A DNA stretch of 64,000 bases. Origin: Sphingopyxis lindanitolerans. Lineage in GTDB: Bacteria > Pseudomonadota > Alphaproteobacteria > Sphingomonadales > Sphingomonadaceae. Below are positions 36,493 through 45,609 of this stretch, piece after piece. The notes under the pieces are model-generated. The model ran no database searches and was not told the origin of the DNA. It saw only the letters and a list, made by a program, of their open reading frames with translations. A program made the position numbers and the translations under genes. Positions within the stretch are counted from its first letter, which is position 1; each line of letters opens with the position of its first letter. Where the stretch lies: positions 3,308,009 to 3,372,008 of the forward strand of contig NZ_CM009578.1 of assembly GCF_002993885.1 (NCBI RefSeq), read 5' to 3'.

Positions 36493-38892
36493 TCAGAAGC
36501 GGGCGCGCAGGGAAGCGGTTACAGTCCGCGGCGCGCCGATGAAATACCGGTCCAGGGTCGGCAGCGTGCCGCTCCCCGCCAATCCGAAATCGGGCAGCGT
36601 CGCCGTCGAGCTGCTGACCGCGCCGAGATATTTCTTGTCGAACAGATTATCGACATTGATCTGGAACTTCATTTCCCGGAACGGCCCGGTGTCGCCGAAG
36701 TCATAGCTCGCATTGAGGCCGAACACGGCGTGGCTCGGCAGATACTCGACCCCGCGCTCCGCATTGGTGGTCGGCTGGATCAGATGACCGCCGACGCGCG
36801 AGCCGACATAACGGCCGCTGAACTGCACGCTCGCGCCCTTGATCGGCTTCACTTCCACCTGTCCGAACAGGCTATGGCGCGGGATATCGCGAACGCGTGC
36901 GCCCCCGATCACACCCACGGCGGCGAGTTCCGCCCGCTCGGGCGAGCCGGCGGGCGGATCGTCGTGCTTCGCGTCCTGATAGGAATAGGCCAGATAGAAA
37001 TTGACCCAGTCATAATCGACGATGGCCGTCGCCTCGATGCCCTTGCTCTTGGTTCCGGAGATGTTCGCGGCGCGGGTGCTGACGTTGCCGCGGATGATCT
37101 CTTCGGGATCGACGCCCGCGATCGAGATCGGCACCGTGCCGATATTATTCTTGAGGCGCGTGTAATAGCCCTGCAGCGACAGCGCGAGATGATCGGTGGT
37201 GAAACGGACGCCGGCGTCCATATTCTCGGTCTCGATCGGCCGAAGGTCGCCCGGATTGATGGCGGAGTTCGAGCCCAGGAATGCGTCCTCGGGAATGCCC
37301 GCGAAATTCTGGGCGTATCCGGCGAAGAGTTCGAGCCCCTGGACGGGTTTGAAGCCGATACCGATTTTGGGATTGATTCCCGAAGTCTGGTTGAACCGGA
37401 CCAGTTTTTGATATTCGAGCGGCGACTGGGCGCGATAGGTAACGCTGAACCAGGTCAGACCGGCGTCCAGGCGCAGGACATCGGGAATGATGTCGAACTG
37501 ATCCTGAATATAGAGCATGCCCGTTTCGATCGTCGATCGCCGGTCATATTCGACATAGGCGAGGTCGTCGCGGTCGATATCGATGCTCTGCGCCGAATTG
37601 AGGATAGGGAAAAAGTTGCGGGTTTCCGACGCTTTGGCATTTTCCCACCAACCGCCGACGCGCAGCGTGTTGCCGGGCACAAAGTCCTTGAACCGGAATT
37701 CGCCGGTCAGCCCCATGCGATCGGCATCGCGCGGCGTGATGCGCATATCGGCGGGGCCGCCCAGGGCGTTGCTGTTGCGCGTCGTGATCAGGGCCGGGCG
37801 GACCGCGCCGCCAAGCGCATTATATCCCGTCACCGCCATCGGGTCGCCGCCGGTCAGGCGGCGCTGGCGATCCTGATAGCGGAAGGATTCGCCGCGCAGT
37901 TGCTGATAATAGGGATTGACGCTGAAGGTCAGATTCTCGGTCAGGAAGAATTTGCTGTTCACATAGGCGAGGAAATCCTTCCGGCTCCCACCCAGCGCGC
38001 CGCCAAAGTCGAGATCGCGCGCCGGAATGCCCGTAAGCGCGTCCAGCGCCCGGTCGTTCCGCGGATCGGCGTCGAACTCGGCCAGCGTGATGATGTTGAA
38101 ATCATTGTCGGTCTGGTCGTTATAGGCCGCGCGAAACTTGATGAAGCCGCCGTCGGCGAGATCTTTCACCGCCTTGAACTCGACATGGTCCTTTCGTGAC
38201 CGCCGGTTCTTCGGTCCCGCCCAGATATCATTCTGCTGGTGCGAATAGCTGATATAGCTGGTCAATCCGGGGAGGATTTCGCCCGTGTCGATGCGGGCAT
38301 AGCCGCGGTAGAAATTATCCGAACCGACGCCCGCTTCGACTGTGGCGCCCAGTTCGCTGCGCGGATCGGCGGTGATGAAATCGACGAAGCCGCCGAGCGC
38401 GAAGCGCGAGGGCGCCCCGATGTCGCCGGCACTCTGCGATACGTTGATGCGCGCGACATTGCTCGATTCGATGAAGCGTTGCGGGGGCGAACCGCCATTG
38501 AACCGCGCGTCGCCGGTCGGGATGCCGTCGAGCGTCAGGCCGACCTGCTCCTTGTTCAGCCCGCGCAGATACAGCTCGAAGGAGAAACTCCCGCCGCGCG
38601 CATCGCCCGAGGAAACCTGGATGCCCGGCACCTTCGCGAGCGACTGGGTGATGTCCGAACCAAGGGGGCGCTCCTGGATGTCCTCGACGCGGAGGACCGC
38701 CGCGGCGCGGACGTTGCCAGCGCCGATCCGTTCGCCGGTGACAATGATCTCGGCATTGTCATCGGAAGCCCCCGCATCGCCAGCAGCTTGCTGGGCCGCG
38801 ACCGGCGCACTGGCCGCTGCAAGAACAACCGCAACCGTCCAAGCGCTGATCGATCGTGTGAGCGGCACCTTGCTTACCCGTATGCGAGACAT
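36493..38892 (-). CDS. TonB-dependent outer-membrane receptor, nucleoside regulon
   Basis: This is a 799-residue protein with a signal peptide (ISAWTVAVVLAAASAPVAAQ), a plug domain (EIIVTGERIGAG, LAKVPGIQVSSGDARGG) and a C-terminal 22-strand barrel ending in the aromatic ASLRARF. TonB/ExbBD energise such receptors to import large or scarce solutes. Its promoter carries the same LacI palindrome as the nucleoside genes, so nucleosides, nucleotides or oligonucleotides are the likely cargo; that rests on the operator. I chose the ATG at 38892. A truncated HAD gene follows. Confidence 0.88.
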   Translation of the reverse strand: MSRIRVSKVPLTRSISAWTVAVVLAAASAPVAAQQAAGDAGASDDNAEIIVTGERIGAGNVRAAAVLRVEDIQERPLGSDITQSLAKVPGIQVSSGDARGGSFSFELYLRGLNKEQVGLTLDGIPTGDARFNGGSPPQRFIESSNVARINVSQSAGDIGAPSRFALGGFVDFITADPRSELGATVEAGVGSDNFYRGYARIDTGEILPGLTSYISYSHQQNDIWAGPKNRRSRKDHVEFKAVKDLADGGFIKFRAAYNDQTDNDFNIITLAEFDADPRNDRALDALTGIPARDLDFGGALGGSRKDFLAYVNSKFFLTENLTFSVNPYYQQLRGESFRYQDRQRRLTGGDPMAVTGYNALGGAVRPALITTRNSNALGGPADMRITPRDADRMGLTGEFRFKDFVPGNTLRVGGWWENAKASETRNFFPILNSAQSIDIDRDDLAYVEYDRRSTIETGMLYIQDQFDIIPDVLRLDAGLTWFSVTYRAQSPLEYQKLVRFNQTSGINPKIGIGFKPVQGLELFAGYAQNFAGIPEDAFLGSNSAINPGDLRPIETENMDAGVRFTTDHLALSLQGYYTRLKNNIGTVPISIAGVDPEEIIRGNVSTRAANISGTKSKGIEATAIVDYDWVNFYLAYSYQDAKHDDPPAGSPERAELAAVGVIGGARVRDIPRHSLFGQVEVKPIKGASVQFSGRYVGSRVGGHLIQPTTNAERGVEYLPSHAVFGLNASYDFGDTGPFREMKFQINVDNLFDKKYLGAVSSSTATLPDFGLAGSGTLPTLDRYFIGAPRTVTASLRARF

Positions 38893-38938
38893 CCCCAATC
38901 TCCTTTTCAAGCCGTTCAACCGTGCAATAAATCTGCAA

Positions 38939-38987
38939 TGAAACGTTTCATTATCTTCTTCATAAAGATTCACTTCACGAGTTGCAA
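38939..38987 (-). promoter_or_regulatory. Promoter and LacI-type operator of the TonB receptor gene
   Basis: On the minus strand TTGCAA (38987-38982), 17 bp, and TATGAA (38964-38959) form the promoter. TGAAACGTTTCA at 38939-38950 lies just past the expected transcription start. Both hexamers equal those of nupC. Confidence 0.78.
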
Positions 38988-39067
38988 GCCGAATCCTGCA
39001 GGGCATTGGCTATCCCGAACGGCTGAAGGCGATGGCGCCGGGATCGCCGCGCCGGGCTGTTGGTCAT

Positions 39068-39673
39068 TCAGCGGATGAGGCGGCTGATGATCGTGCGCAG
39101 CACATCCGCGTCGAGCTTGCGCTTCGTCACCGAGGCGTTCCAGGCGAGCGACGACAGAATGACGAGCACTTCGTCGATGTCGAGCGGCTGGTCCTTCTGG
39201 CGGGGGAGCGTGCCCATTTTCTCGAGCGCGCTCCGGACGTGCGCCCGGCGTTCGCGAAGGCCGTTTTGAAGTCCCTGATAGACGTCGGGTTTGGCCTTAT
39301 ACTCGCCGATCATAAAGCCGATCGCGGGCGCGATGCGCGGATCGGAATAGGATCGTTCGATCGATTGGGCGAACTCGAGCAGATATTCGACCGGGTCTTG
39401 CGAATGCGGGAGCGCGTGAAACTCGAACGCCTCGTTGATTGCCTCGGCCAGCGCTTCGGCGGGACTTGGATAGCGGCGATAGAAGGTCGCGCGGCTGATC
39501 CCCGCCCGCTCGCAGATTTCATTGACCGTTACCCCGGAAAAACCCCGTTCGGACACGACGTCGAGGGTTTCCTTGAATATCCGGCGGTCGACGTCGGCCG
39601 AGCGCGGGCGTCCCATCTGCGGCTTGCTGGGGGGCGTCGCGTCCTCGACAGGGACTAGGGAGGATTTGGGCAT
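39068..39673 (-). CDS. TetR family regulator, candidate regulator of catabolic island A
   Basis: This is a 201-residue protein. A TetR helix-turn-helix near residues 40-75 (FSGVTVNEICERAGISRATFYRRYPS) follows a short basic lead (MGRPRSADVDRRIFKETL). The C-terminal domain is the usual all-helical ligand-binding type. It is the third gene after the TonB receptor and serine hydrolase on the same strand (37-bp gap). The TonB promoter and two other control regions nearby carry the repeat ATACG-N13-CGTAT, so autoregulation through that site is likely. The ligand is unknown. Confidence 0.88.
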   Translation of the reverse strand: MPKSSLVPVEDATPPSKPQMGRPRSADVDRRIFKETLDVVSERGFSGVTVNEICERAGISRATFYRRYPSPAEALAEAINEAFEFHALPHSQDPVEYLLEFAQSIERSYSDPRIAPAIGFMIGEYKAKPDVYQGLQNGLRERRAHVRSALEKMGTLPRQKDQPLDIDEVLVILSSLAWNASVTKRKLDADVLRTIISRLIR

Positions 39674-39710
39674 GCGGCCTTTTGGCGCAAGCGCGCCGGT
39701 AAGGAAAGGG

Positions 39711-40910
39711 TCAGTCGATCGCAGAATATATCTGCCGTTTGAGCCAGTCCTGAAAGCCATAGGCCGTTGCTGGCAGCAATTGGGTCAGGAAGGTCACCGT
39801 CAGGTCGCGCGCGGGATCGACCCACCAGATCGTCGTTGCAGCGCCGCTCCAGTAATAATCGCCATTGGCCGGAACGCCCGCACGCGCCTCGTCGAGCGTC
39901 GTCGCGAGACCGAACCCGAAGCCCATCCCATCGGGCAGCAGCCGCGGGTCGCTGATCAGCGCGATGGCCTTGAGTTCGCCTCCGCCGGGCAATTGATTCG
40001 ATGTCATCGCCGCGACCGATGCGGGCGCCAGCAGGCCGTCGCCGCCGCGGCGCAGCATTTCCGCGAAGCGCGCATAATCGTCGAGCGTCGATAGCAGCCC
40101 ACCGCCGCCCGATTCGATCCGTGGTGGCGCCAGAAAAGGGCTGGATTCCGGGTCGTCGACGAGTCGCAGGGGATCGTCGGCGGTCGCCATATAGCATGCG
40201 CCCAACCGCGCCTTGTGTGCGGGCGGGACGAAAAACCCCGTGTCGCGCATCCCGAGCGGGGCGAAAATCTCCCGGCTCAGGACATCGCCCAGCGTCGCCC
40301 CCGCCGCCGCTTCGACGATCGCGCCGACGACATCGGTCGCGACCGAATACATCCATCGCGTTCCGGGCTGATAACGAAGCGGGAGCCCGCCGAGGGCGTC
40401 GGCATAGGCAAGCAGGCCATGCGCCGCAGCCGCGTCCGCTCGAGCATAGAGGAGCGCCACCGGATCTTCGACCGTCTGGCCGCCGATCTGCGCGAGCCGC
40501 GTGCCATAGGTCAGGCCCGCGCTGTGCGTCAGCAGATGGCGCAGCGTGACGGGCGTCGCCGCCGCGACGGTCTCCATGGACTCACCGGACCCGCCGACCC
40601 ACACGCGCTGGCTCCGCCAGCCGGGGAGGAAGTCGGCGACGGGCTGATCGAGGCGAACGGTGCCGCGTTCGACCAACTGCATCAGCGCGGCCGACACGAT
40701 CGGCTTGGTCATCGAATAGATGCGAACGATGGCGTCTTTGGACCAGGGCGTTTGACGCGCGAGGTCCATATGGCCGAGCCGGGCGTCGAAGATCGTCTTG
40801 CCTTTGACGAGGACGCGCAAATGCCCGCCCGGGAAGCGCCCCGTCTCCAGAAAATCGGCCTCGATCGCGCGCGCGACCGAGGCCAGTTTTGGGAGAGAAG
40901 GAGAGATCAA
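39711..40910 (-). CDS. Serine hydrolase of the class C beta-lactamase/esterase family
   Basis: This is a 399-residue protein with the SxxK nucleophile motif IYSMTKP near residue 66, a YSV motif (RWMYSVATD) near 185 as the Tyr box, and VTLRHLLTHSAGLTYG near 120, a strong family hallmark. No signal peptide is seen, so a cytoplasmic EstB-like esterase is more likely than a beta-lactamase. It overlaps the TonB receptor gene by four bases (ATGA), so cleaving an ester or lactone of the imported compound is a reasonable guess. Confidence 0.85.
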   Translation of the reverse strand: MISPSLPKLASVARAIEADFLETGRFPGGHLRVLVKGKTIFDARLGHMDLARQTPWSKDAIVRIYSMTKPIVSAALMQLVERGTVRLDQPVADFLPGWRSQRVWVGGSGESMETVAAATPVTLRHLLTHSAGLTYGTRLAQIGGQTVEDPVALLYARADAAAAHGLLAYADALGGLPLRYQPGTRWMYSVATDVVGAIVEAAAGATLGDVLSREIFAPLGMRDTGFFVPPAHKARLGACYMATADDPLRLVDDPESSPFLAPPRIESGGGGLLSTLDDYARFAEMLRRGGDGLLAPASVAAMTSNQLPGGGELKAIALISDPRLLPDGMGFGFGLATTLDEARAGVPANGDYYWSGAATTIWWVDPARDLTVTFLTQLLPATAYGFQDWLKRQIYSAID

Positions 40911-43312
40911 AAACCGGCTCTCAGCGTCACGCCAAAGGTGCGGGGGGCGCCGAGGAAGGCGTTGATGCTGCCGGCCTGAAAGGGCGCGTCGAAGGCGTTC
41001 TGCATATAGAGCTTGTCGGTCAAATTATTCGCCCAGAGTTCGACGCCCCAACTCTTGTCCTCGTCGCCGACCCCGACGCGAGCGTTGATGACCGCATAGT
41101 TTTTCTGGATCTTGAGCGGGTTGAGGTCGGTGCCGGCGTTGTAGGACGAGCTGTAGCGCATATTGGCGTTCGAGCGCAGAATCAGCCCGCCGCCGAGCGG
41201 CAGCTCATGCGTCGCCGACAGCGAGGCCGACCAGAGCGGCGCAAGGTTGAGCCGTTCGCCGGGCAGGCGCGCGGTCGATGGCGTCAGCGAGAGCAGCGCG
41301 CGGTTCTTTTCCGAATAGCGCGTGTCGGCATAGGTCACGCCGCCTTGCAGCGTGAAGCTGCGGCTCGGGCGCCAGAGAATATCGGCATCGACACCCTTTG
41401 AGGTGACTTCGGGGACCGGGAAGACCGAAAAGAAGAAGCCGTTGAAGGCGTTGAGCTGATAGTCGGTGAAATCCTGGTAGAAGGCCGCAGCGTTGAGGAA
41501 TATCCGCCGATCGGCGAGGGTCGATTTGAAGCCGATCTCGAACGAATCGACGAATTCTCCGGGGAAGCTGGTGTCGAGAACAGGCTGCAGCGAATTTGGA
41601 CTTCCGGCCGCATAGGCCAGCGCGACGCGGTCGAGATTGAACCCGCCCGCCTTGTAGCCACGCGAATAGCTCGCATAGGTCATCAGCTCGGGCGAGAAGC
41701 GATAGGCGAGCTTCGCGGTGCCGCTGAGCGCCTTTTCGGTCCGCTTCTGGCTGTTGGTCAGGCCGATGAAATTCGAGTTGAAGAAGGGGTTGCACAGCGC
41801 GCCGATGATCGCCGCCGATCCCGTCGCCTGCCCGGCATCGCACAAGGCACCGCCATCGGTCGCGTTGAAGTCCGCCACCGCCTTCTTGCGGTCGATCGTG
41901 TAGCGGAGGCCCACCGTCAGTTCGAGCGCGTCGGTGATCTTCAGGCTGTTGTTGGTGAAGAGCGCGAAGCTGTCGCCGGTCTGTTTGTAGACGTCGCGCG
42001 ACCCCGTGCCCGGCACCGCCAGATCGAGAATCGGCTTGAGGAAGGCGGGGTTGGCGCCGCCCGAGAACAGCAGGCTGAGGAAAGGCTGGAAGTCGGTCCC
42101 ATAGAGCTGCGCGACGCGGCTATCGAGCAGTTCGTGCGCGTAGAAGGCGCCGACGGTGTAGTCGAGCGCGCCGGTGCTGCCGGTCGCGCGCAGTTCCTGA
42201 CTGAACTGGCGGAAGCGATTCATCGTCCCGCCATCGGCTTCGCGATAGAGGACGTCGGCGCCGCTGTAATCCGAATCCGATCCCGTCACCCAGCGCCAGT
42301 CGCGCCAGGCCGTGATCGAGGTGAGGGTGGTATCGCCCAGATCATAATTCATCTCGAGGCTGAGCCCGCCGTCGCGGATCTTCTGGGTCGTATCGCGGTT
42401 CGAGAAAGCGAGGCGCTGGCCGGGGTCGGCGGGCGAGAGGACGCCGTTGCCCGCACCGGCAAGGGCATCGACGATCGCCGTCGTCGGGCCGTTGACGAGT
42501 TGGACGCCGACGCAGCAATTTTCGTCGCGGCGGGTGATATCCCCGATCAGCCGCGCGTCGAAGCCCGCTTCATTGGTGAAATAAAGCTGACCGCGCAGCG
42601 ACCAGAAATGGCGGTCGGCGTCGTTGTCGAGCGTGCGCGGGCCTTTGCCGGTGACGACGTCGTAAAAGCCGTCGCGCTTGCGATGCACCGCGAACAGGCT
42701 GGCGGCGAGGCGGTTGGCGACCACCGGGCCGCCGACCGAGATCGAGCCGCCGAATTCGTCATAATTGCCGATCGTGAACTCGCCGCGCGCATAAGGCGTG
42801 AAGCTCGGCTTGGCGGTGACGATGTTGATCACGCCAGCCGAGGTGTTCTTGCCGAACAGCGTCCCCTGCGGGCCCTTGAGCACTTCGATCCGCTCGGTCT
42901 CGCCAAGGTCGCCGAGTGCGACGCCGGTGCGCGGGCGGTAGACGCCGTCGATTACGACGCCGACCGAGCTTTCAAGGCCGACGTTGCCGCCCGCAGTGCC
43001 GACGCCGCGGATGAGCGCGGTCGACTGGGTCTCGTTCGCGGTCGAGACGACGGTGAGGCCGGGGGTGAGGACGGTCAGATCCTTGATGTCGCGGACGCCG
43101 GCATCCTGAAGCAGCTGGGCGTTGACGACGGTCACGACGATCGGGACGTCCTGGAGCGACTGTTCGCGCTTTTGTGCGGTGACGATGATTTCGTCGGCAA
43201 AGTCGTGGGCGGCCGCATCTTGCGGTGCGGCCTCCTGCGCCAAAGCCATGCCGGGCAGCATCGAGCCGCCGAGCATCAAGCCAATCATCCGAATCGTGTG
43301 ACGCGCCATCAT
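40907..43312 (-). CDS. TonB-dependent receptor, catabolic island A
   Basis: This is an 801-residue outer-membrane receptor with a signal peptide (LMLGGSMLPGMALAQ) and a plug beginning DEIIVTAQKREQSLQDVPIV, with VLKGPQGTLFGKNTSAGVIN, and a barrel ending GVTLRAGF. It belongs to the large sphingomonad subfamily linked to aromatic, terpenoid or steroid-type substrates rather than iron, as suggested by its genetic context. A perfect TTGACA -35 lies upstream (complement of 43418-43423), with the island-A operator beside it. The serine hydrolase is translationally coupled. Confidence 0.9.
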   Translation of the reverse strand: MMARHTIRMIGLMLGGSMLPGMALAQEAAPQDAAAHDFADEIIVTAQKREQSLQDVPIVVTVVNAQLLQDAGVRDIKDLTVLTPGLTVVSTANETQSTALIRGVGTAGGNVGLESSVGVVIDGVYRPRTGVALGDLGETERIEVLKGPQGTLFGKNTSAGVINIVTAKPSFTPYARGEFTIGNYDEFGGSISVGGPVVANRLAASLFAVHRKRDGFYDVVTGKGPRTLDNDADRHFWSLRGQLYFTNEAGFDARLIGDITRRDENCCVGVQLVNGPTTAIVDALAGAGNGVLSPADPGQRLAFSNRDTTQKIRDGGLSLEMNYDLGDTTLTSITAWRDWRWVTGSDSDYSGADVLYREADGGTMNRFRQFSQELRATGSTGALDYTVGAFYAHELLDSRVAQLYGTDFQPFLSLLFSGGANPAFLKPILDLAVPGTGSRDVYKQTGDSFALFTNNSLKITDALELTVGLRYTIDRKKAVADFNATDGGALCDAGQATGSAAIIGALCNPFFNSNFIGLTNSQKRTEKALSGTAKLAYRFSPELMTYASYSRGYKAGGFNLDRVALAYAAGSPNSLQPVLDTSFPGEFVDSFEIGFKSTLADRRIFLNAAAFYQDFTDYQLNAFNGFFFSVFPVPEVTSKGVDADILWRPSRSFTLQGGVTYADTRYSEKNRALLSLTPSTARLPGERLNLAPLWSASLSATHELPLGGGLILRSNANMRYSSSYNAGTDLNPLKIQKNYAVINARVGVGDEDKSWGVELWANNLTDKLYMQNAFDAPFQAGSINAFLGAPRTFGVTLRAGF

Positions 43313-43394
43313 TGGATCCTCTTCCCTCGTTTTTCGGCATTTTTGCAGCCGGGGAAAACTCTCCCCTTGACCGCTGCTGCCGATCCATGCCTAT

Positions 43395-43417
43395 ATACGA
43401 TACAAGATGTGCCGTAA
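43395..43417. promoter_or_regulatory. Island-A operator, site 1 (TonB receptor promoter)
   Basis: ATACG, 13 bp, CGTAA. It lies right next to TTGACA (minus strand, 43423-43418), inside the promoter of the TonB-hydrolase-TetR operon. The inner part ATACAAGATGTGC resembles sites 2 and 3. Confidence 0.65.
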
Positions 43418-43453
43418 TGTCAAGACGGTTTCGCGGGAGAGATCAGCATGGGT

Positions 43454-43882
43454 TCAGCAAGCGCGGCGCCAGCGCAAAACAGAGGCCGCGCCGCCGACGG
43501 CGGGTGGGCGCAGGGTGAGAATGCCGTCGGCAAATCGATATTCGCGAATCATGTCGGTGCCGATCCAGTCGGGAAGAAAGGCCGTCTCGACATGGTGGAT
43601 GACGCGGCCGCCGACGGCGTCGACGGTGTAGCGGCCCGCATAGCCGATATAGCCGGCCGCCGTCGCAACCAGAAGATCGGGCGCGATCCGGTCCAGCGCC
43701 GGGCGCGCGCTGCCGAGCGAAAGCCGGTCGCGGCGCATCAGGTGCGCCGACATCCAGCCGTCGCCCGTATAAGTGCCGAGGCCATAGGGCGCGGCGCCCA
43801 GCGGTTCGACGGCGGTGCCGTCCGCGAGCTGCGTGACATAGTCGATGAGATGCCAGCTCCCGATAAAATCTTCCTGCAACAT
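43454..43882 (-). CDS. Lipocalin-like domain protein
   Basis: This is a 142-residue protein with the pattern of the lipocalin-like domain family: FIGSWHLIDYVTQLADGTAV, PLGAAPYGLGTYTGDGWMSAHLM, AGYIGYAGRYTVDAVGGRVIHHVE. It has no signal peptide, so a small cytoplasmic barrel that may bind or isomerise a hydrophobic compound. The operator site 2 overlaps its start codon region, and the SDR pair is divergent from it. Function within island A is unknown. Confidence 0.72.
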   Translation of the reverse strand: MLQEDFIGSWHLIDYVTQLADGTAVEPLGAAPYGLGTYTGDGWMSAHLMRRDRLSLGSARPALDRIAPDLLVATAAGYIGYAGRYTVDAVGGRVIHHVETAFLPDWIGTDMIREYRFADGILTLRPPAVGGAASVLRWRRAC

Positions 43883-43903
43883 ACGATACTCCTTGTTTCG
43901 TAT
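43881..43903. promoter_or_regulatory. Island-A operator, site 2 (lipocalin/SDR divergent region)
   Basis: ATACG, 13 bp, CGTAT is the best-matching copy; extended, AACATACGA and TCGTATGTT form a 9-bp perfect inverted repeat with an 11-bp spacer (43878-43906). It covers the start codon of the lipocalin-like gene and lies 25 bp before the SDR start. Confidence 0.75.
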
Positions 43904-43927
43904 GTTGCTAGCATGAGAGATTGATAG

Positions 43928-44701
43928 ATGGCGAGTCCCTTTGACGCATGGCGGCTCGATGGCCGCGCCGCCTTTGTTACCGGCGCCGGGGGCGCGATCG
44001 GCGAAGCGGTTGCGATCGCCCTGGCCGATGCCGGCGCGCATGTGCATTGCGCCGATATTCGCGAGGAAGCGGCACGAGCGGTCGCGGAAAGAGTGAACGG
44101 AACCCCCGTAACGCTCGACGTTTCGGATGCGTCGGCGGTTCGGGCCGCGATCGATGCTGCGGCCGCGCCGGGAAGTTTGCGGATCGTCTGCAATCTCGCC
44201 GGGATCGCCGGGCGCTCGCAACGCATCGTCGACCTGGACGAAGAGGCGTTCGACGCGATGTTCGCCGCGCATTTCGGCGGGGTGCTCAACGGCTGCCAGG
44301 CAGCGATTCCCCACCTCCGCCGCGCCGGTGGCGGCGCGATCGTCAATATGAGTTCGGAGGCGATCGACATCGCACCCGCGACGATCGCGAGCTATGCCGT
44401 CGCCAAGGCGTCGATTTCGGCGCTGACCAAGATCCTCGCCGCCGAGGTGGCGGGCGAGGGCATCCGCGTCAACGCGGTGGCGCCGAGCTTCATTCCCAGC
44501 GACCTCAGCCTGGTGCGCTATGCCGACGATCCCGAGGGTCGCGAACGCTATCTCGACTGGTGGCGCGCCAAGTCGCCGCTTGGCGGTCTCTGTTCGGTCG
44601 AGGATGTGGCGGCGCAGATCCTCTATCTCGCGAGCGATGCGGCGAGCTATGTCACCGGCCAGACGCTGCGCACCAATGGCGGGATTTCGATGCCATGGTG
44701 A
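43928..44701 (+). CDS. Short-chain dehydrogenase/reductase, island A copy 1
   Basis: This is a 257-residue classical SDR with the cofactor loop FVTGAGGAIGEA near residue 17, the catalytic Ser in VNMSSEAID, and Tyr-Lys in SYAVAKASISALTK. It ends TNGGISMPW. It is a clear paralogue of the next gene, sharing the unusual C-terminal MPW. It oxidises or reduces an alcohol/ketone of the island-A substrate. A second SDR starts 73 bp downstream. Confidence 0.9.
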   Translation: MASPFDAWRLDGRAAFVTGAGGAIGEAVAIALADAGAHVHCADIREEAARAVAERVNGTPVTLDVSDASAVRAAIDAAAAPGSLRIVCNLAGIAGRSQRIVDLDEEAFDAMFAAHFGGVLNGCQAAIPHLRRAGGGAIVNMSSEAIDIAPATIASYAVAKASISALTKILAAEVAGEGIRVNAVAPSFIPSDLSLVRYADDPEGRERYLDWWRAKSPLGGLCSVEDVAAQILYLASDAASYVTGQTLRTNGGISMPW

Positions 44702-44774
44702 GCGTGAACGCCCCGATCCCCGCGCGCGAAAATCCAGCCGCCGCGCTGGCGGGCCATTTCAATCCGGAGCTTAT

Positions 44775-45536
44775 ATGATCGACCGTCTTTCTCTTTCGGG
44801 CCGCCGCGCCATCGTCACGGGTGCCGGCGCCGGGATCGGGCGCGCGGTCGCGACGCTGTTCGCGTCGGCGGGCGCCGAGGTGCTTTGCGTCGATCGCGAT
44901 GGCGGGGCGGCGGCCGAAGTGGCGGCGGGCATCGGCGGTTCGTCGGTCGCGGTCGATGTCGCCGATCGCGCGGGCGTGCGCCATGCGCTTGGGCCCTTTG
45001 CCGGACAAGGCGTCGATATATTGGCGAATGTCGCGGGCGTCGCGAGTTCGGGCGAGCGCGTCGAGGCCATGGATGCCGCGGTGTTCGAGCGCATCTTCGC
45101 GGTCAATTTCAAGGGCACGCTCAACTGCATCCAGGCGGTGCTGCCCGCGATGATCGGGGCCCGCCGCGGCGCGATCGTGAACATGGTGTCGTCGGCGATC
45201 GATCTCGCGATCCCGACCAACGCCAGCTACTCGATTTCGAAAGCGGCGGTCGCGATGCTGACCAAGGTCCTCGCCAACGAGGTCGGCCCCGACGGGATTC
45301 GCGTCAATGCGGTTGCACCGGGTTTTGTCCCCACCGCGCTGTCGATGGAAGCGGCAGGGCCCGCCGCCGCCGATCGCGCGGCCTATCTCGATCGCTGGAG
45401 CAAGAGCGCGCCGCTCGGCCGCGTCGGCGCCGCCGAGGATATTGCGCAGCAATGCCTCTACCTCGTCTCCGACGCCGCGGGATTCGTCACCGGCCAGATT
45501 CTGCGCGCCAATGGCGGGACGACGATGCCCTGGTGA
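44775..45536 (+). CDS. Short-chain dehydrogenase/reductase, island A copy 2
   Basis: This is a 253-residue SDR: AIVTGAGAGIGRAVATLF at the N-terminus, NVAGVASSG, the catalytic Ser in VNMVSSAID, and Tyr-Lys in SYSISKAAVAMLTK, ending ANGGTTMPW. GGAG lies before the ATG at 44775. It is similar throughout to the preceding SDR, so they are tandem duplicates that may act on successive hydroxyl groups or opposite stereoisomers. Confidence 0.9.
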   Translation: MIDRLSLSGRRAIVTGAGAGIGRAVATLFASAGAEVLCVDRDGGAAAEVAAGIGGSSVAVDVADRAGVRHALGPFAGQGVDILANVAGVASSGERVEAMDAAVFERIFAVNFKGTLNCIQAVLPAMIGARRGAIVNMVSSAIDLAIPTNASYSISKAAVAMLTKVLANEVGPDGIRVNAVAPGFVPTALSMEAAGPAAADRAAYLDRWSKSAPLGRVGAAEDIAQQCLYLVSDAAGFVTGQILRANGGTTMPW

Positions 45537-45554
45537 GGCTGGTGACCTGGCGAG

Positions 45555-45594
45555 TTGACGGGCGAGCGTATATACGATACAAAATGTTTCATAA
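45555..45594 (+). promoter_or_regulatory. Promoter and island-A operator, site 3 (FAH operon)
   Basis: TTGACG (45555-45560), 17 bp, TACAAA forms a plausible promoter. ATACG-N13-CATAA at 45572-45594 overlaps the -10. The inner ATACAAAATGTTT is close to site 1. An AGGAGAGGATATT ribosome-binding region follows before the ATG of the FAH gene. Confidence 0.65.
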
Positions 45595-45609
45595 ATAGGA
45601 GAGGATATT

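Noticed and set aside
39711..40910. Beta-lactamase (antibiotic resistance) call
   Set aside because: SxxK and Tyr motifs are shared with esterases. No signal peptide is seen and the gene is coupled to a catabolic TonB receptor.
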